A stretch of 64,000 bases of DNA from Prevotella sp. UBA2754 (lineage in GTDB: Bacteria > Bacteroidota > Bacteroidia > Bacteroidales > Bacteroidaceae). The stretch lies in the NCBI GenBank assembly GCA_002353295.1, contig DEJG01000014.1, forward strand, positions 6,972 through 70,971, written 5' to 3'. Positions within the stretch are counted from its first letter, which is position 1. Every line of letters begins with the position of its first letter. The position numbers and the translations under genes were made by a program. The notes beneath the pieces are model-generated. The model had not been told where the DNA came from. It ran no database searches and worked only from the letters and a program-made list of their open reading frames with translations. Below, piece after piece: positions 1-7,129 of the stretch.

Positions 1-105
1 TATACGGGCAATGTGAAGCGCATCGATGAATATGAAAAGCACATCGAGTTTACAGACGGGAAGAAAGTCCCACTTGATGCCATAAGTGAGATAAAGATTG
101 AGTGA
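1..105 (+). CDS. YolD-like protein, C-terminal end (partial)
   Basis: The frame is open from the window edge to a TGA at 103-105 and gives a 34-residue tail with the pattern G-x-V-x-x-I-D ... I-x-F-x-D-G-K ... I-x-x-I-x-I-x-E. This resembles the beta-strand pattern of YolD-like small proteins, which often sit beside Y-family DNA polymerase genes. The rest of the gene lies outside the window, so the family call is an inference from a short tail. A gene fragment on the other strand converges on its stop codon. Confidence 0.45.
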   Translation, partial: YTGNVKRIDEYEKHIEFTDGKKVPLDAISEIKIE

Positions 106-197
106 TCATCGCAAGTATGCTCGATGGGATTCTCATACTTCGCCATCAGGTCAGGATAGACAGTCTGACGTATGGCTGTGATTCGTACTTTGTTCAT
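106..197 (-). pseudogene. TIGR04076-like gene, N-terminal fragment
   Basis: An ATG at 197 overlaps the TGA of the upstream flavoprotein gene (ATGA), the usual sign of translational coupling. The first ~30 codons read MNKVRITAIRQT then YPDLMAKY and ENPIEH, resembling the start of small TIGR04076 family proteins (usually about 90-110 residues). The match stops after roughly residue 31. The frame then stays open but runs antisense to the YolD-like tail, where no family likeness is visible. I read it as a truncated gene; a non-functional fusion product is possible. Confidence 0.4.
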
Positions 198-709
198 TCC
201 ATTCGTCCCCATTTCATTTCTTCACCCTGCTTGTCATACTGTTTACGCTTACCAGTAGGAGGTGCTGTAAGAGTTATCTTAACTACTGCCGTTTTTTCTA
301 AACTACGCTGGATTGCATCATCAAAGGCATCCATATGTTTGGGGAGAAAACGCAGACATATTGCCCTTAGAGCCTCTATCTTCTCTTCTCTATCTGATAC
401 GATTTCTGCTTTTCCAACTGCCATCGCTGATTTATATTGGAGTGAAAAACTTCCGTCCTTTGGGCCAACGGTAGGAGTGCATCTGGTGACTGCCGACAAT
501 GCAACAATCGGGTTAGCTGTTATACAGTCCAGTTTTTCTCCTTCCATAGCACAATGGAAGTAGAAAGTCTTATCGTCTGTACGTACCAATGACAAGGGTA
601 CACCATAAGGGCTACTATCTGGTCGTGTAAAACTGACGGTGACATACGGAGCCTTATCCAGCACCTCAAAAGCGAAGGTGGCATCCATTTCTCTGCTTGA
701 TTTCCTCAT
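194..709 (-). CDS. Pyridoxamine 5'-phosphate oxidase-like flavoprotein (NimA-like)
   Basis: This 171-residue protein has the split-barrel FMN-binding fold pattern of the PPOX superfamily. It begins M-R-K-S-S-R-E-M-D, and PYGVPLSLVR (residues 35-44) and FYFHCAMEGEKLD (49-61) are typical of the nitroimidazole-resistance NimA/YkgJ-like branch. Members of that branch bind flavin in the cytoplasm; some reduce nitroimidazoles, but most are uncharacterised, so resistance cannot be concluded. No signal peptide is visible and length is normal. The stop overlaps the start of the TIGR04076 remnant, so the two were probably once an operon. Confidence 0.75.
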   Translation of the reverse strand: MRKSSREMDATFAFEVLDKAPYVTVSFTRPDSSPYGVPLSLVRTDDKTFYFHCAMEGEKLDCITANPIVALSAVTRCTPTVGPKDGSFSLQYKSAMAVGKAEIVSDREEKIEALRAICLRFLPKHMDAFDDAIQRSLEKTAVVKITLTAPPTGKRKQYDKQGEEMKWGRME

Positions 710-761
710 ATTCGTTTATTTTATCAGGTCTGAACAATGTACTTGATGAAGCTCATATTAC

Positions 762-1226
762 CTACAATTTTAGTTCCATGATAATATCACAGCGGTCATA
801 GGTGCTCCCCTCCAAGGAAATCTCATGGAATCCTAGCTTACGGTACAGATGGATAGAGGCTTCCAGCTTAGTATTCCCTTCAAGATAAAGACGTTTTGCC
901 CCTATTTTCCTTGCATAGTCAATCAGAGCCGTTCCTAGTTGATGTCCGATGTGATGCCCCTGCGTATGAGGCGAAACAGCCATCTTTGCCAGTTCGTATG
1001 AATCCTTATCGGGATGGTTAATCAAGGCGCAGCATCCAACGACTTCTCCCGTATTGTCGTCAAGAGCCAGAAATATCTGACCGCCATTGTCTATGATATA
1101 ACTATCAATATGGGAAAAGGTCTTAAGGTCTGACTCCTCCAAACTGAAATATGTCTCAATCCATTCCGTGTTCAGACGTATGAAATCTGCTTTATACTGT
1201 CCGCTATAGGTTATAATCTTTATCAT
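762..1226 (-). CDS. GNAT family N-acetyltransferase
   Basis: A 154-residue single-domain protein with the GNAT acetyl-CoA site: AKMAVSPHTQGHHIGHQL around residues 80-97 matches motif A (V-x-x-x-x-[RQ]-G-x-G/H-[IV]-G), followed by the alpha helix ALIDYARKIGA. The C-terminal LYRKLGFHEI is the usual motif B. The acceptor substrate cannot be read from sequence. It lies about 50 bp upstream of the NimA-like gene on the same strand and could share its transcript. Confidence 0.8.
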   Translation of the reverse strand: MIKIITYSGQYKADFIRLNTEWIETYFSLEESDLKTFSHIDSYIIDNGGQIFLALDDNTGEVVGCCALINHPDKDSYELAKMAVSPHTQGHHIGHQLGTALIDYARKIGAKRLYLEGNTKLEASIHLYRKLGFHEISLEGSTYDRCDIIMELKL

Positions 1227-1328
1227 TTCAATGTTTCTTTGTGAGTTTTGTGTATACTGAGAATAGAAATCACACCATAAGGAGGGTGAGGTTGTATAGG
1301 ATAAATTGCAGAGCTATCATAAATATCC

Positions 1329-1898
1329 TTAGAAACTTACTTTGCGTTCAGGCTCGGCAAATGAGCAGAAGCGGGCTGTTCCATTGGTGATGTAAAGTAC
1401 GGCCATGTTGTCATCGTCGGCCTTATACATCGACTTTAGTCCCTCGTTACGGTTCAGAAACTCTTCTTTCACTGCCAGGTCATCGTCATTGACAAGGGTT
1501 CCAGTAACACGCATCCACTCGCTACCATTAGGTTTCAGAGCGCAAATCTCAAACTTACCGTTCTTGGTCATCTGCTTGTAAACGTCCTTGACTTTGCCCG
1601 TCATAATGTAGAGACGGTCATTAATAATCTCAGATACGCCAAAGGCACGGACATGGGGCTGGTCGCCGTCAACTGTTGCAATAAAGAATGCACCGCACTC
1701 TTTCAAATACGCTTGTACTTCTTTCATGTTTTCTAGGAAAGCTGGTCCACACCGCTTTCTTGTTTGTTGATTAATACTGTCAACAGCTTCTGTCAGGACC
1801 GTTGTCTCTGTTTCGTTCTCTACTGCCTGAGTAGGCTTGTTCTGTTTGCAAGCTGCCATTGAGAGTAGCACTGCAAAGGCGAAAATAATCTTTTTCAT
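1329..1898 (-). CDS. Lipoprotein with PPOX-type FMN-binding domain
   Basis: The first 17 residues form a lipoprotein signal with a lipobox ending in Cys17 (LSMAAC), followed by a low-complexity linker. Residues ~50-189 form a split-barrel PPOX domain: FFIATVDGDQPHVRAFG, LYIMTGKVKDVYKQM and ICALKPNGSEWMRVTG are characteristic. Family members bind FMN and are normally cytoplasmic; a lipid-anchored, exported version is unusual, and how it would acquire flavin is unknown. The start codon lies a few bases beyond the end of the tannase-like gene on the same strand, so the two are probably cotranscribed. Confidence 0.75.
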   Translation of the reverse strand: MKKIIFAFAVLLSMAACKQNKPTQAVENETETTVLTEAVDSINQQTRKRCGPAFLENMKEVQAYLKECGAFFIATVDGDQPHVRAFGVSEIINDRLYIMTGKVKDVYKQMTKNGKFEICALKPNGSEWMRVTGTLVNDDDLAVKEEFLNRNEGLKSMYKADDDNMAVLYITNGTARFCSFAEPERKVSF

Positions 1899-1902
1899 TC
1901 GT

Positions 1903-3240
1903 TTATTTCGTTATTTTGTTCATCCATTCAAACAGTTCGTCAAGAGCATAGTCACCACTATGCGGGCGGTTCCAAGCCAAGAGGAAGTTCACGTCCTTGC
2001 CAGCGTTCTGAAGCTTTGTGGCGAAATTGAGGGGTACGGGGAAAGCCGTGTCACGGTCTCGTGCGCCATGACGGATGTACCAGTGTGGGGCTATTGTTGT
2101 CTTTCCGTCGCCGATGAAACTCATGGGGTTCATCAGACGCACGTTCTGACGGATGGCATCGGTGAGGATGGCATTGTTCTTCTGAGCCGTATAATCGGTG
2201 AAATTCACGCTGCCGCCTGTCTCGTTACCAAACTCTTCGTTTTCGCCACTGGCATTATTGACTCCTTCTATCTGACTGTCAAAAGCAGGAACGCTTTTCA
2301 ACGCCTGTGTAGATACCACATAGTTGAGATACTTCTGCATGTCAAGATCGGTGATGTATTCGCCCACCTGCTTGCGCCCCATACCGCCACGCATCGGACG
2401 CATCCCCATAGGCGGCTGTCCCCCCTGCATCATCGGACGCTTTTCGCCCTGCATCTGAGGACGCATGCCTCCGTTAATCGGTGCAGCAAACATACCACCA
2501 GCCTCTGAGGTGAAAGAGAAGCCGATGCTATCAGGAATGTCGGCTCCGGCATTCTTGGCTATCTGAGCCGAACGGATAATCTCGCTCTTCAGGTAGTCGA
2601 GATAGTTATCAGCCGTTAGTGGCGTACCGTCAGGCTTCTTCAGGTTCAGGCTGTTTACATACACAGGAAACAGGGCCGCAAGTTCTTTCGTCATCTGCAT
2701 GTGGGCATCATCGAGACTCTGGCGGGAATCCGTCTGTCCGTACAGCCACTCGTAGGCCATATCCGCATGTTCGAGGTCGATGATGGGACAGTAGCAGACT
2801 GAGGCAAACACGTCGTCACGCTCATCGGCAGCACCCATTGCCTTTAGCAACTCTGCATATTCTGGATTGTTGCCCGTAGCCCCCATCAAAGCCGACATAG
2901 CTCCTCCGGCACTCGTTCCGTCGGTGATGATGCGCTCGGCATCGCCCGCCTGTGGCTGTGCGGCAGGAGAGGCCATGTAACCACCCACGTATGTCCGCAG
3001 GAAGATGGGCGTCTGCTGTGTAGCCCCATCGGGCACATAGACATTGAGAAACTGATAGGTAGAGTCCTCCACATTCGTCACATAGAACAGCCGTTCGTAG
3101 GCCGTATAACCGACCTCCGTGCCGTCATAGACGGTCATCTTCGATTTAACACCTGCATTGGCATCGAAAGCCAACGCACTCTGTGCCATTGCTCCTGCTG
3201 AGAGACAGGCACTGATCCAAACTGATAATATCTTCTTCAT
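1903..3240 (-). CDS. Tannase-like alpha/beta hydrolase, internally shortened
   Basis: This 445-residue secreted protein has a signal peptide (residues 1-~24). The nucleophile motif GTSAGGAMS places Ser110 as catalytic serine; a later D-R-D-T region and a C-terminal H-S-G-D supply candidate Asp and His. These and the surrounding pattern match subtype-B tannase-like esterases, usually 500-570 residues. Between GGYMASPAAQP (86-96) and GDAERI (99-104) a block normally holding several strands (including the usual G-x-V-V-x-S-x-G and V-D-L-K-A-A-x-R-Y stretches) is missing, although the frame is intact. A Met/Gly-rich insertion follows near residues 255-290. Activity is doubtful; the natural substrate is unknown. 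Confidence 0.65.
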   Translation of the reverse strand: MKKILSVWISACLSAGAMAQSALAFDANAGVKSKMTVYDGTEVGYTAYERLFYVTNVEDSTYQFLNVYVPDGATQQTPIFLRTYVGGYMASPAAQPQAGDAERIITDGTSAGGAMSALMGATGNNPEYAELLKAMGAADERDDVFASVCYCPIIDLEHADMAYEWLYGQTDSRQSLDDAHMQMTKELAALFPVYVNSLNLKKPDGTPLTADNYLDYLKSEIIRSAQIAKNAGADIPDSIGFSFTSEAGGMFAAPINGGMRPQMQGEKRPMMQGGQPPMGMRPMRGGMGRKQVGEYITDLDMQKYLNYVVSTQALKSVPAFDSQIEGVNNASGENEEFGNETGGSVNFTDYTAQKNNAILTDAIRQNVRLMNPMSFIGDGKTTIAPHWYIRHGARDRDTAFPVPLNFATKLQNAGKDVNFLLAWNRPHSGDYALDELFEWMNKITK

Positions 3241-3357
3241 ATATATTCCTTGGAGTGTTTCGAGTCGCAGCTCTGGTCTCTGCCAAGACCTTTTAATAAA
3301 TAATTATTATGCTGTTCCAACAAAGAAAAATTGGAATTTATATGATGACAATCCTTG

Positions 3358-4005
3358 TCATTTATGTTTCTCCAGCCATTCCAGCCTTCTCTGGTCGGGC
3401 AGATGCTTGATTTGGAAGTGCTCGAACTTAGCCTTGAAACCCTCGCCGTCAGGACTTGCTGCCATCATGCCCACCATGACAGGTGTGTTGTCCTGCATCC
3501 AGCAGTTGCGCATCATCGTGTATTCTTTGTCATCGAAGGAGTAGAAAACCTCGATGGCATCCAGGCGGCGCACGGCCTTGATCCACACAAACGGTACGGG
3601 CTTGTCGAGCTTGATAACGCTCCAGTCGCTGGTGTGATGGGTGACCACTGCACTCAGGTTATACTTACCATCAACGAACTCGATGCCTGTCTTGATGTAA
3701 TTTTCCTTATCGATGCGAATCATCAGCCCCGCATGATCAAAGCGTTCCTTGTACTCGCCCGAAATCTTTACCTTCACCTCGAACTCACCGCCGCGTGTCG
3801 TATAGAGCACAGGGCCGTCATCGACAGTAAAGCCGTAGTGTGAAATTCTCCAGAAATCGCTGTGGGGCGTTACGTCCATCGTTAGCACGCCGTCCTTGAT
3901 TTCCCAATTCTCAGGTTCGTTGAACCACTGCATTTTTTCTAATGTCTGTGCCATACCCGTTGTTGCCAGCAGCATTGCTGCCATTGATACTAATAATTTT
4001 TTCAT
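3358..4005 (-). CDS. Secreted DUF1349 family protein
   Basis: I start at the ATG at 4005 because it opens a clean signal peptide, MKKLLVSMAAMLLATTGMAQ; a longer reading frame upstream adds residues unlike a secretion signal. The mature part (~195 residues) follows the DUF1349 pattern: W-F-N-E-P at the start, then D-F-W-R-I, HAGLMIRID, YIKTGIEF and VGMMAASP. DUF1349 proteins adopt a concanavalin-like beta-sandwich; a carbohydrate-related role is only inferred. It stands between the tannase-like and flavodoxin-like genes with gaps near 100 bp. Confidence 0.8.
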   Translation of the reverse strand: MKKLLVSMAAMLLATTGMAQTLEKMQWFNEPENWEIKDGVLTMDVTPHSDFWRISHYGFTVDDGPVLYTTRGGEFEVKVKISGEYKERFDHAGLMIRIDKENYIKTGIEFVDGKYNLSAVVTHHTSDWSVIKLDKPVPFVWIKAVRRLDAIEVFYSFDDKEYTMMRNCWMQDNTPVMVGMMAASPDGEGFKAKFEHFQIKHLPDQRRLEWLEKHK

Positions 4006-4098
4006 ATCGTAATTTGTATTATGTGATATCAATAAATTCCGATTTATCCGTCTATCCACTCTCTATTTCTCACGATAGTCACATACTCCAATTCGTAC

Positions 4099-4776
4099 TC
4101 ACAATTGGACTTTCTGCACCAGACGTTTGCCCAGTTCGTAGGCATTCTTCAAGTCGATGTCATAGTGCTCGTCACGATATTTCCGCTTGTCCTCTTCTGA
4201 GAAAGCATTAAAGTCGTAGCGTGAATAGTCACTGAATTGATAAGTGTTATAAACGTAGAGAGTCTCGGAATAGCCGAATATCTCACCCAGTACCTTCGTG
4301 TTTTCCTCCAGAATGGCGGGATAGCCTATTTTCTGCATCAATGCCTCCGGGCAGTTCATCGTGAAAATCATTGCCGTGGGAATCACCTTGTCGCGCAGAC
4401 AGATACGCTGACCATTCTCAATCAGATAGGTGCCCACCGGGAAGCAAAGGCGTTCAAGGAAAGACCGCATCACGCCCGTGGGATAACTATAATAGACTGG
4501 CGAGCCAAGTACGATAACATCAGCCTGTCGGCAACGTTCCAGTATGGGGCGCAGGTCATCCTTCAGCGCACATACACCATTGGTCTTAGAGTTCTTGACC
4601 TTACAGGCGAAGCAACTCTTACAACCCTTGAAGTCGATGTCGTAGAGGTTCACTAATTCACACTCTGCACCAGCTGCTTCTGCTCCACGCATTGCACTCT
4701 GAAGCATGTCAGCAGTGTTCTTGTTCTTTCGCGGACTACCGTTGAAGAACATCGCTTTTAATTTCTTTTCTTCCAT
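4099..4776 (-). CDS. NADPH-dependent FMN reductase / flavodoxin-fold protein
   Basis: A 225-residue cytoplasmic flavodoxin-fold protein. FFNGSPRKNKNTADML (residues 10-25) is the phosphate-binding loop for FMN, and VLGSPVYYSYPTGVMRSFLERL (about 89-110) is the second flavin-contacting segment. The pair of cysteines in GCKSCFACK near residue 52 is typical of iron-sulfur flavoprotein-like NAD(P)H reductases. The electron acceptor is unknown. Length is in the family's range and no frame problem is seen. Confidence 0.85.
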   Translation of the reverse strand: MEEKKLKAMFFNGSPRKNKNTADMLQSAMRGAEAAGAECELVNLYDIDFKGCKSCFACKVKNSKTNGVCALKDDLRPILERCRQADVIVLGSPVYYSYPTGVMRSFLERLCFPVGTYLIENGQRICLRDKVIPTAMIFTMNCPEALMQKIGYPAILEENTKVLGEIFGYSETLYVYNTYQFSDYSRYDFNAFSEEDKRKYRDEHYDIDLKNAYELGKRLVQKVQL

Positions 4777-4806
4777 AATAATATGATATGTTTAAGTTTA
4801 TTCTGC

Positions 4807-5058
4807 CTATACTTCGTACCTCAGCGCATCCGACGGCCATCCCGTTACATTCCGACCTGTATCAAGCAGTCGAATCTCTTGGAGGTCATCATCTGTCAGG
4901 ATGAAGTCGAAGATATTGATGTTCTCCATCATCCTTTCCTTATGCGTCGTCTTTGGGATAATGACAATGCCGTTCTGAATCAGGAACTTCAAGGCCACCT
5001 GTGCATGGAGTACTATTGAGCATAGAAGACAGATGGTGATAAGTGCTATATTCTTCAT
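4807..5058 (-). pseudogene. Aldo/keto reductase C-terminal tail fused to a signal peptide
   Basis: The 83-residue reading frame begins with an apparently complete signal peptide (MKNIALITICLLCSIVLHAQ) and continues directly into the last ~63 residues of an aldo/keto reductase: VALKFLIQNGIVIIPKTT, then the NINIFDF and L-x-x-D-L-x-x-I elements. Aldo/keto reductases are cytoplasmic barrels of ~280 residues; the catalytic Asp, Tyr, Lys and His of the N-terminal part are absent. It is best read as a deletion junction that joined a secretion signal to the tail of a reductase gene. It could still be expressed as a small exported protein. Confidence 0.6.
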
Positions 5059-5072
5059 CTCTATATTGGAAT

Positions 5073-5375
5073 TTAGTAGTCCAGCAATCTGCCATAGTCG
5101 TTCCATTCGCCAAACATGCGCCCGGCTTTGGTCTCTGTGATAAGGTGCAGCAGGGTCTGTTCATACATGCCCTTGTCCCTGGTCTTATAGAATGCCACAT
5201 TATAGGCAAAGCAGAGTGCCTCCTCCACGGCATCAAGATACCAGAAATGCTTGTCATCTGCAGGTCGTCCCCGTTTCACGCTGACCCAGCATTCTCTTTC
5301 GCTGGCGTGGTGGGCTTCAAGCCATGCACGGAACTCACTTCTGTTGGCTGTATTGAGGATGTTATGCTCTTCCAT
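5073..5375 (-). pseudogene. YdeI/OmpD-associated family protein, truncated or chimeric
   Basis: Residues 1-56 of this 100-residue frame match the start of the YdeI family (about 190 residues): E-F-R-x-W-L, E-C-W-V-x-V-K-R-G-R-P and F-W-Y-x-D-A-V-E-E-A-L-C-F. After ALCFA the family sequence (normally G-W-I-D-S) is replaced by an unrelated 43-residue tail that I do not recognise. A -7 box (TACCTTTG, minus strand) lies at 5405-5412, so it may be transcribed. With its neighbour it marks a deletion-prone stretch. Confidence 0.5.
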
Positions 5376-5404
5376 AATGCCCTGTCTGTTTCGTTAATCA
5401 TTCG

Positions 5405-5412
5405 CAAAGGTA
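5405..5412 (-). promoter_or_regulatory. -7 promoter box of the YdeI-like gene
   Basis: On the minus strand this reads TACCTTTG, the Bacteroidota -7 consensus TAnnTTTG, about 30 bp upstream of the ATG at 5375. Confidence 0.6.
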
Positions 5413-5571
5413 AAAAAAATATCCCACATCACGCCACTTTTTATATACTTTAAGAGGACAGACACCGTTTTTCATGCCGATATCTGCCCTCTTACTATTT
5501 TTGCTCAACCACGCCATTGATCAGGTTTGTCGTCTATTATCTTCATTTTGCAATCTATATCACTAGTGTTG

Positions 5572-6429
5572 TCACATGACTATTTGCTCCACGCTTTCGG
5601 AAAAAGCCACGTATCGGCTGATGCCTTGTGTAGTCAGCTGGGGATAATCGCGGTTGAAGCGGACAAGCGTGGTGTCTGGGAATCGTGCAGCCATCTGTTC
5701 GAATGGGAAACGGATGATGACGGGCGTGTTGAAACCTACACCAAACTCCAGTAATAGCATCCGCTTGTCGTGAGCCATGCTGACGAAATCGCCGTAACGC
5801 TGTGCCTGCTCATGCCAGTGGGCGTCCTCCACGAAAGTATCGTCACAGCGGAGATTCATGCTGACGGGCTGGCCGTCGGGGGTAAGGGGAATCAGTTCCG
5901 TGGGAATGCGGCAGTCTTTGATGGCTGGCAAAGCCCGTTCCACCCATTCGCGGTTGTGATACAGTTCCTTGGGCGCACCTGATGCTGGCTGGAAATAGCA
6001 ATAGTCGCCCTGCGTAGCAAAGATGCGATGTGTATCAAATCCAGCCATTTCGAACTGACCGTCAACATTGGTGGTGATAACGAAATAATCTTTACCGTCC
6101 ACCATCTTCAGTAGTTTCTTGTATAGCGGCAATGCCCCTGTCCGATAGCGGCTGAACCAGATGTGCTTCGCCCACATAGCCCAGCGTTCTTCTTCTGTTT
6201 CAAAAGGAAAGAATGACGAAGAATAGAGGTCGGCTATGCCATAGCGGTCTATCCACTCGCGGAACTCCCTGCGGAAGTCCTCACCGGCATAGTCAAGTCC
6301 GGCAGCGGCAGACAAGCCGGAGCCTGCCCCAATCAGGATATAGTCAGCATTGGCAATCTGCTCTTTAAGCCATTGGGCACGCTCCGAGTAGTTGCTGGTA
6401 GATGTCACGGTCTTTGTCGAGGAAAACAT
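5572..6429 (-). CDS. Class M sirtuin (SirTM), NAD-dependent ADP-ribosyltransferase
   Basis: With the ATG at 6429 the protein has 285 residues; a GTG at 6408 is an alternative, and either start overlaps the macrodomain gene. GAGSGLS (residues 34-40) binds NAD as in all sirtuins. The canonical T-Q-N-I-D-x-L-H becomes TTNVDGQ (119-125), and the catalytic-histidine segment becomes ATQGD (138-142), with Gln140 where deacetylases have His. Those substitutions define microbial class M sirtuins, which ADP-ribosylate a carrier protein instead of deacylating. It follows the zinc-macrodomain gene, the known partner that reverses the modification. No lipoylation-related partner gene is present nearby. 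Confidence 0.85.
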   Translation of the reverse strand: MFSSTKTVTSTSNYSERAQWLKEQIANADYILIGAGSGLSAAAGLDYAGEDFRREFREWIDRYGIADLYSSSFFPFETEEERWAMWAKHIWFSRYRTGALPLYKKLLKMVDGKDYFVITTNVDGQFEMAGFDTHRIFATQGDYCYFQPASGAPKELYHNREWVERALPAIKDCRIPTELIPLTPDGQPVSMNLRCDDTFVEDAHWHEQAQRYGDFVSMAHDKRMLLLEFGVGFNTPVIIRFPFEQMAARFPDTTLVRFNRDYPQLTTQGISRYVAFSESVEQIVM

Positions 6430-7123
6430 TGAATACAATCGTTTTAAGAGCATGTCGGGGATATGATTTGACGGTCTCGATAGCAATTTCTGCTGCTCGC
6501 TGGTTGGGGAAGTGGAATACGCCCGTGGAGATGCAGCAGAAGGCGATGCTCTCCAGTCCATTTTTCTCTGCCAGGTCAAGGCAGGAACGGTAGCACTGAG
6601 CCAACTGCTCTTCCTGCTCCTTGGTGGGAATACCGTCAGGAATAATCGGGCCAACGGTGTGTATCACATGCTTGGCTGGCAAGTTGTACCCTTTGGTGAT
6701 GAAGGCATCGCCGGTAGCCAGCAGCCGTCCCTGCATGGTGTCGTTACATTCCTTGCGCAGTTGGATGCCAGCGGCTGAGTGGATGCAGTTGTCTATGCAG
6801 TTGTGGAGGGGTGCCCAGCAGCCCAATGCCTGTGCATTGGCAGCGTTGACGATGGCATCCACCTTCAGACGGGTGATGTCACCTTGCCAGATGGTCAGCC
6901 CTTCGTCATGGACTTCTACCACCCCTTTGTCCTCTCGCTGCATCTGCAACTCGGCATCCTGCATCGTCAGAAAGTCTTCTGCTATCGGCCGAGGCTCCCA
7001 CACGTTCATCAGTGCCCGCATCATCCTTTGCCGCTCTTCGAGTGAAGAAGGAATCCGATGGCTGACATGCTCGCCAGCCATCAGATACATGATGATGTTC
7101 TTCAGATTCTCCAACCTGTCCAT
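6365..7123 (-). CDS. Zinc-dependent macrodomain ADP-ribosyl hydrolase
   Basis: A 252-residue protein with an N-terminal helical extension (1-70) and a macrodomain. I-x-Q-G-D-I-T-type WQGDITRL and VDAIVNAANAQALGCW bind ADP-ribose. GCWAPLHNCIDNCIH (residues 101-115) carries the His/Cys set that ligates catalytic zinc in the Zn-macro class, and STGVFHFP near residue 200 is the distal phosphate loop. Family members remove ADP-ribose, notably the mark placed by class M sirtuins. The coding region overlaps the sirtuin start by about 65 bp, so the two are one translational unit. The start is the first ATG after the neighbour's stop at 7130. Confidence 0.88.
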   Translation of the reverse strand: MDRLENLKNIIMYLMAGEHVSHRIPSSLEERQRMMRALMNVWEPRPIAEDFLTMQDAELQMQREDKGVVEVHDEGLTIWQGDITRLKVDAIVNAANAQALGCWAPLHNCIDNCIHSAAGIQLRKECNDTMQGRLLATGDAFITKGYNLPAKHVIHTVGPIIPDGIPTKEQEEQLAQCYRSCLDLAEKNGLESIAFCCISTGVFHFPNQRAAEIAIETVKSYPRHALKTIVFNVFLDKDRDIYQQLLGACPMA

Positions 7124-7129
7124 TTGTCC

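Noticed and set aside
1837..2508. Plus-strand frame of 223 codons over the tannase-like gene
   Set aside because: It covers parts of two minus-strand genes with convincing signal peptides and motifs; no promoter or family match.
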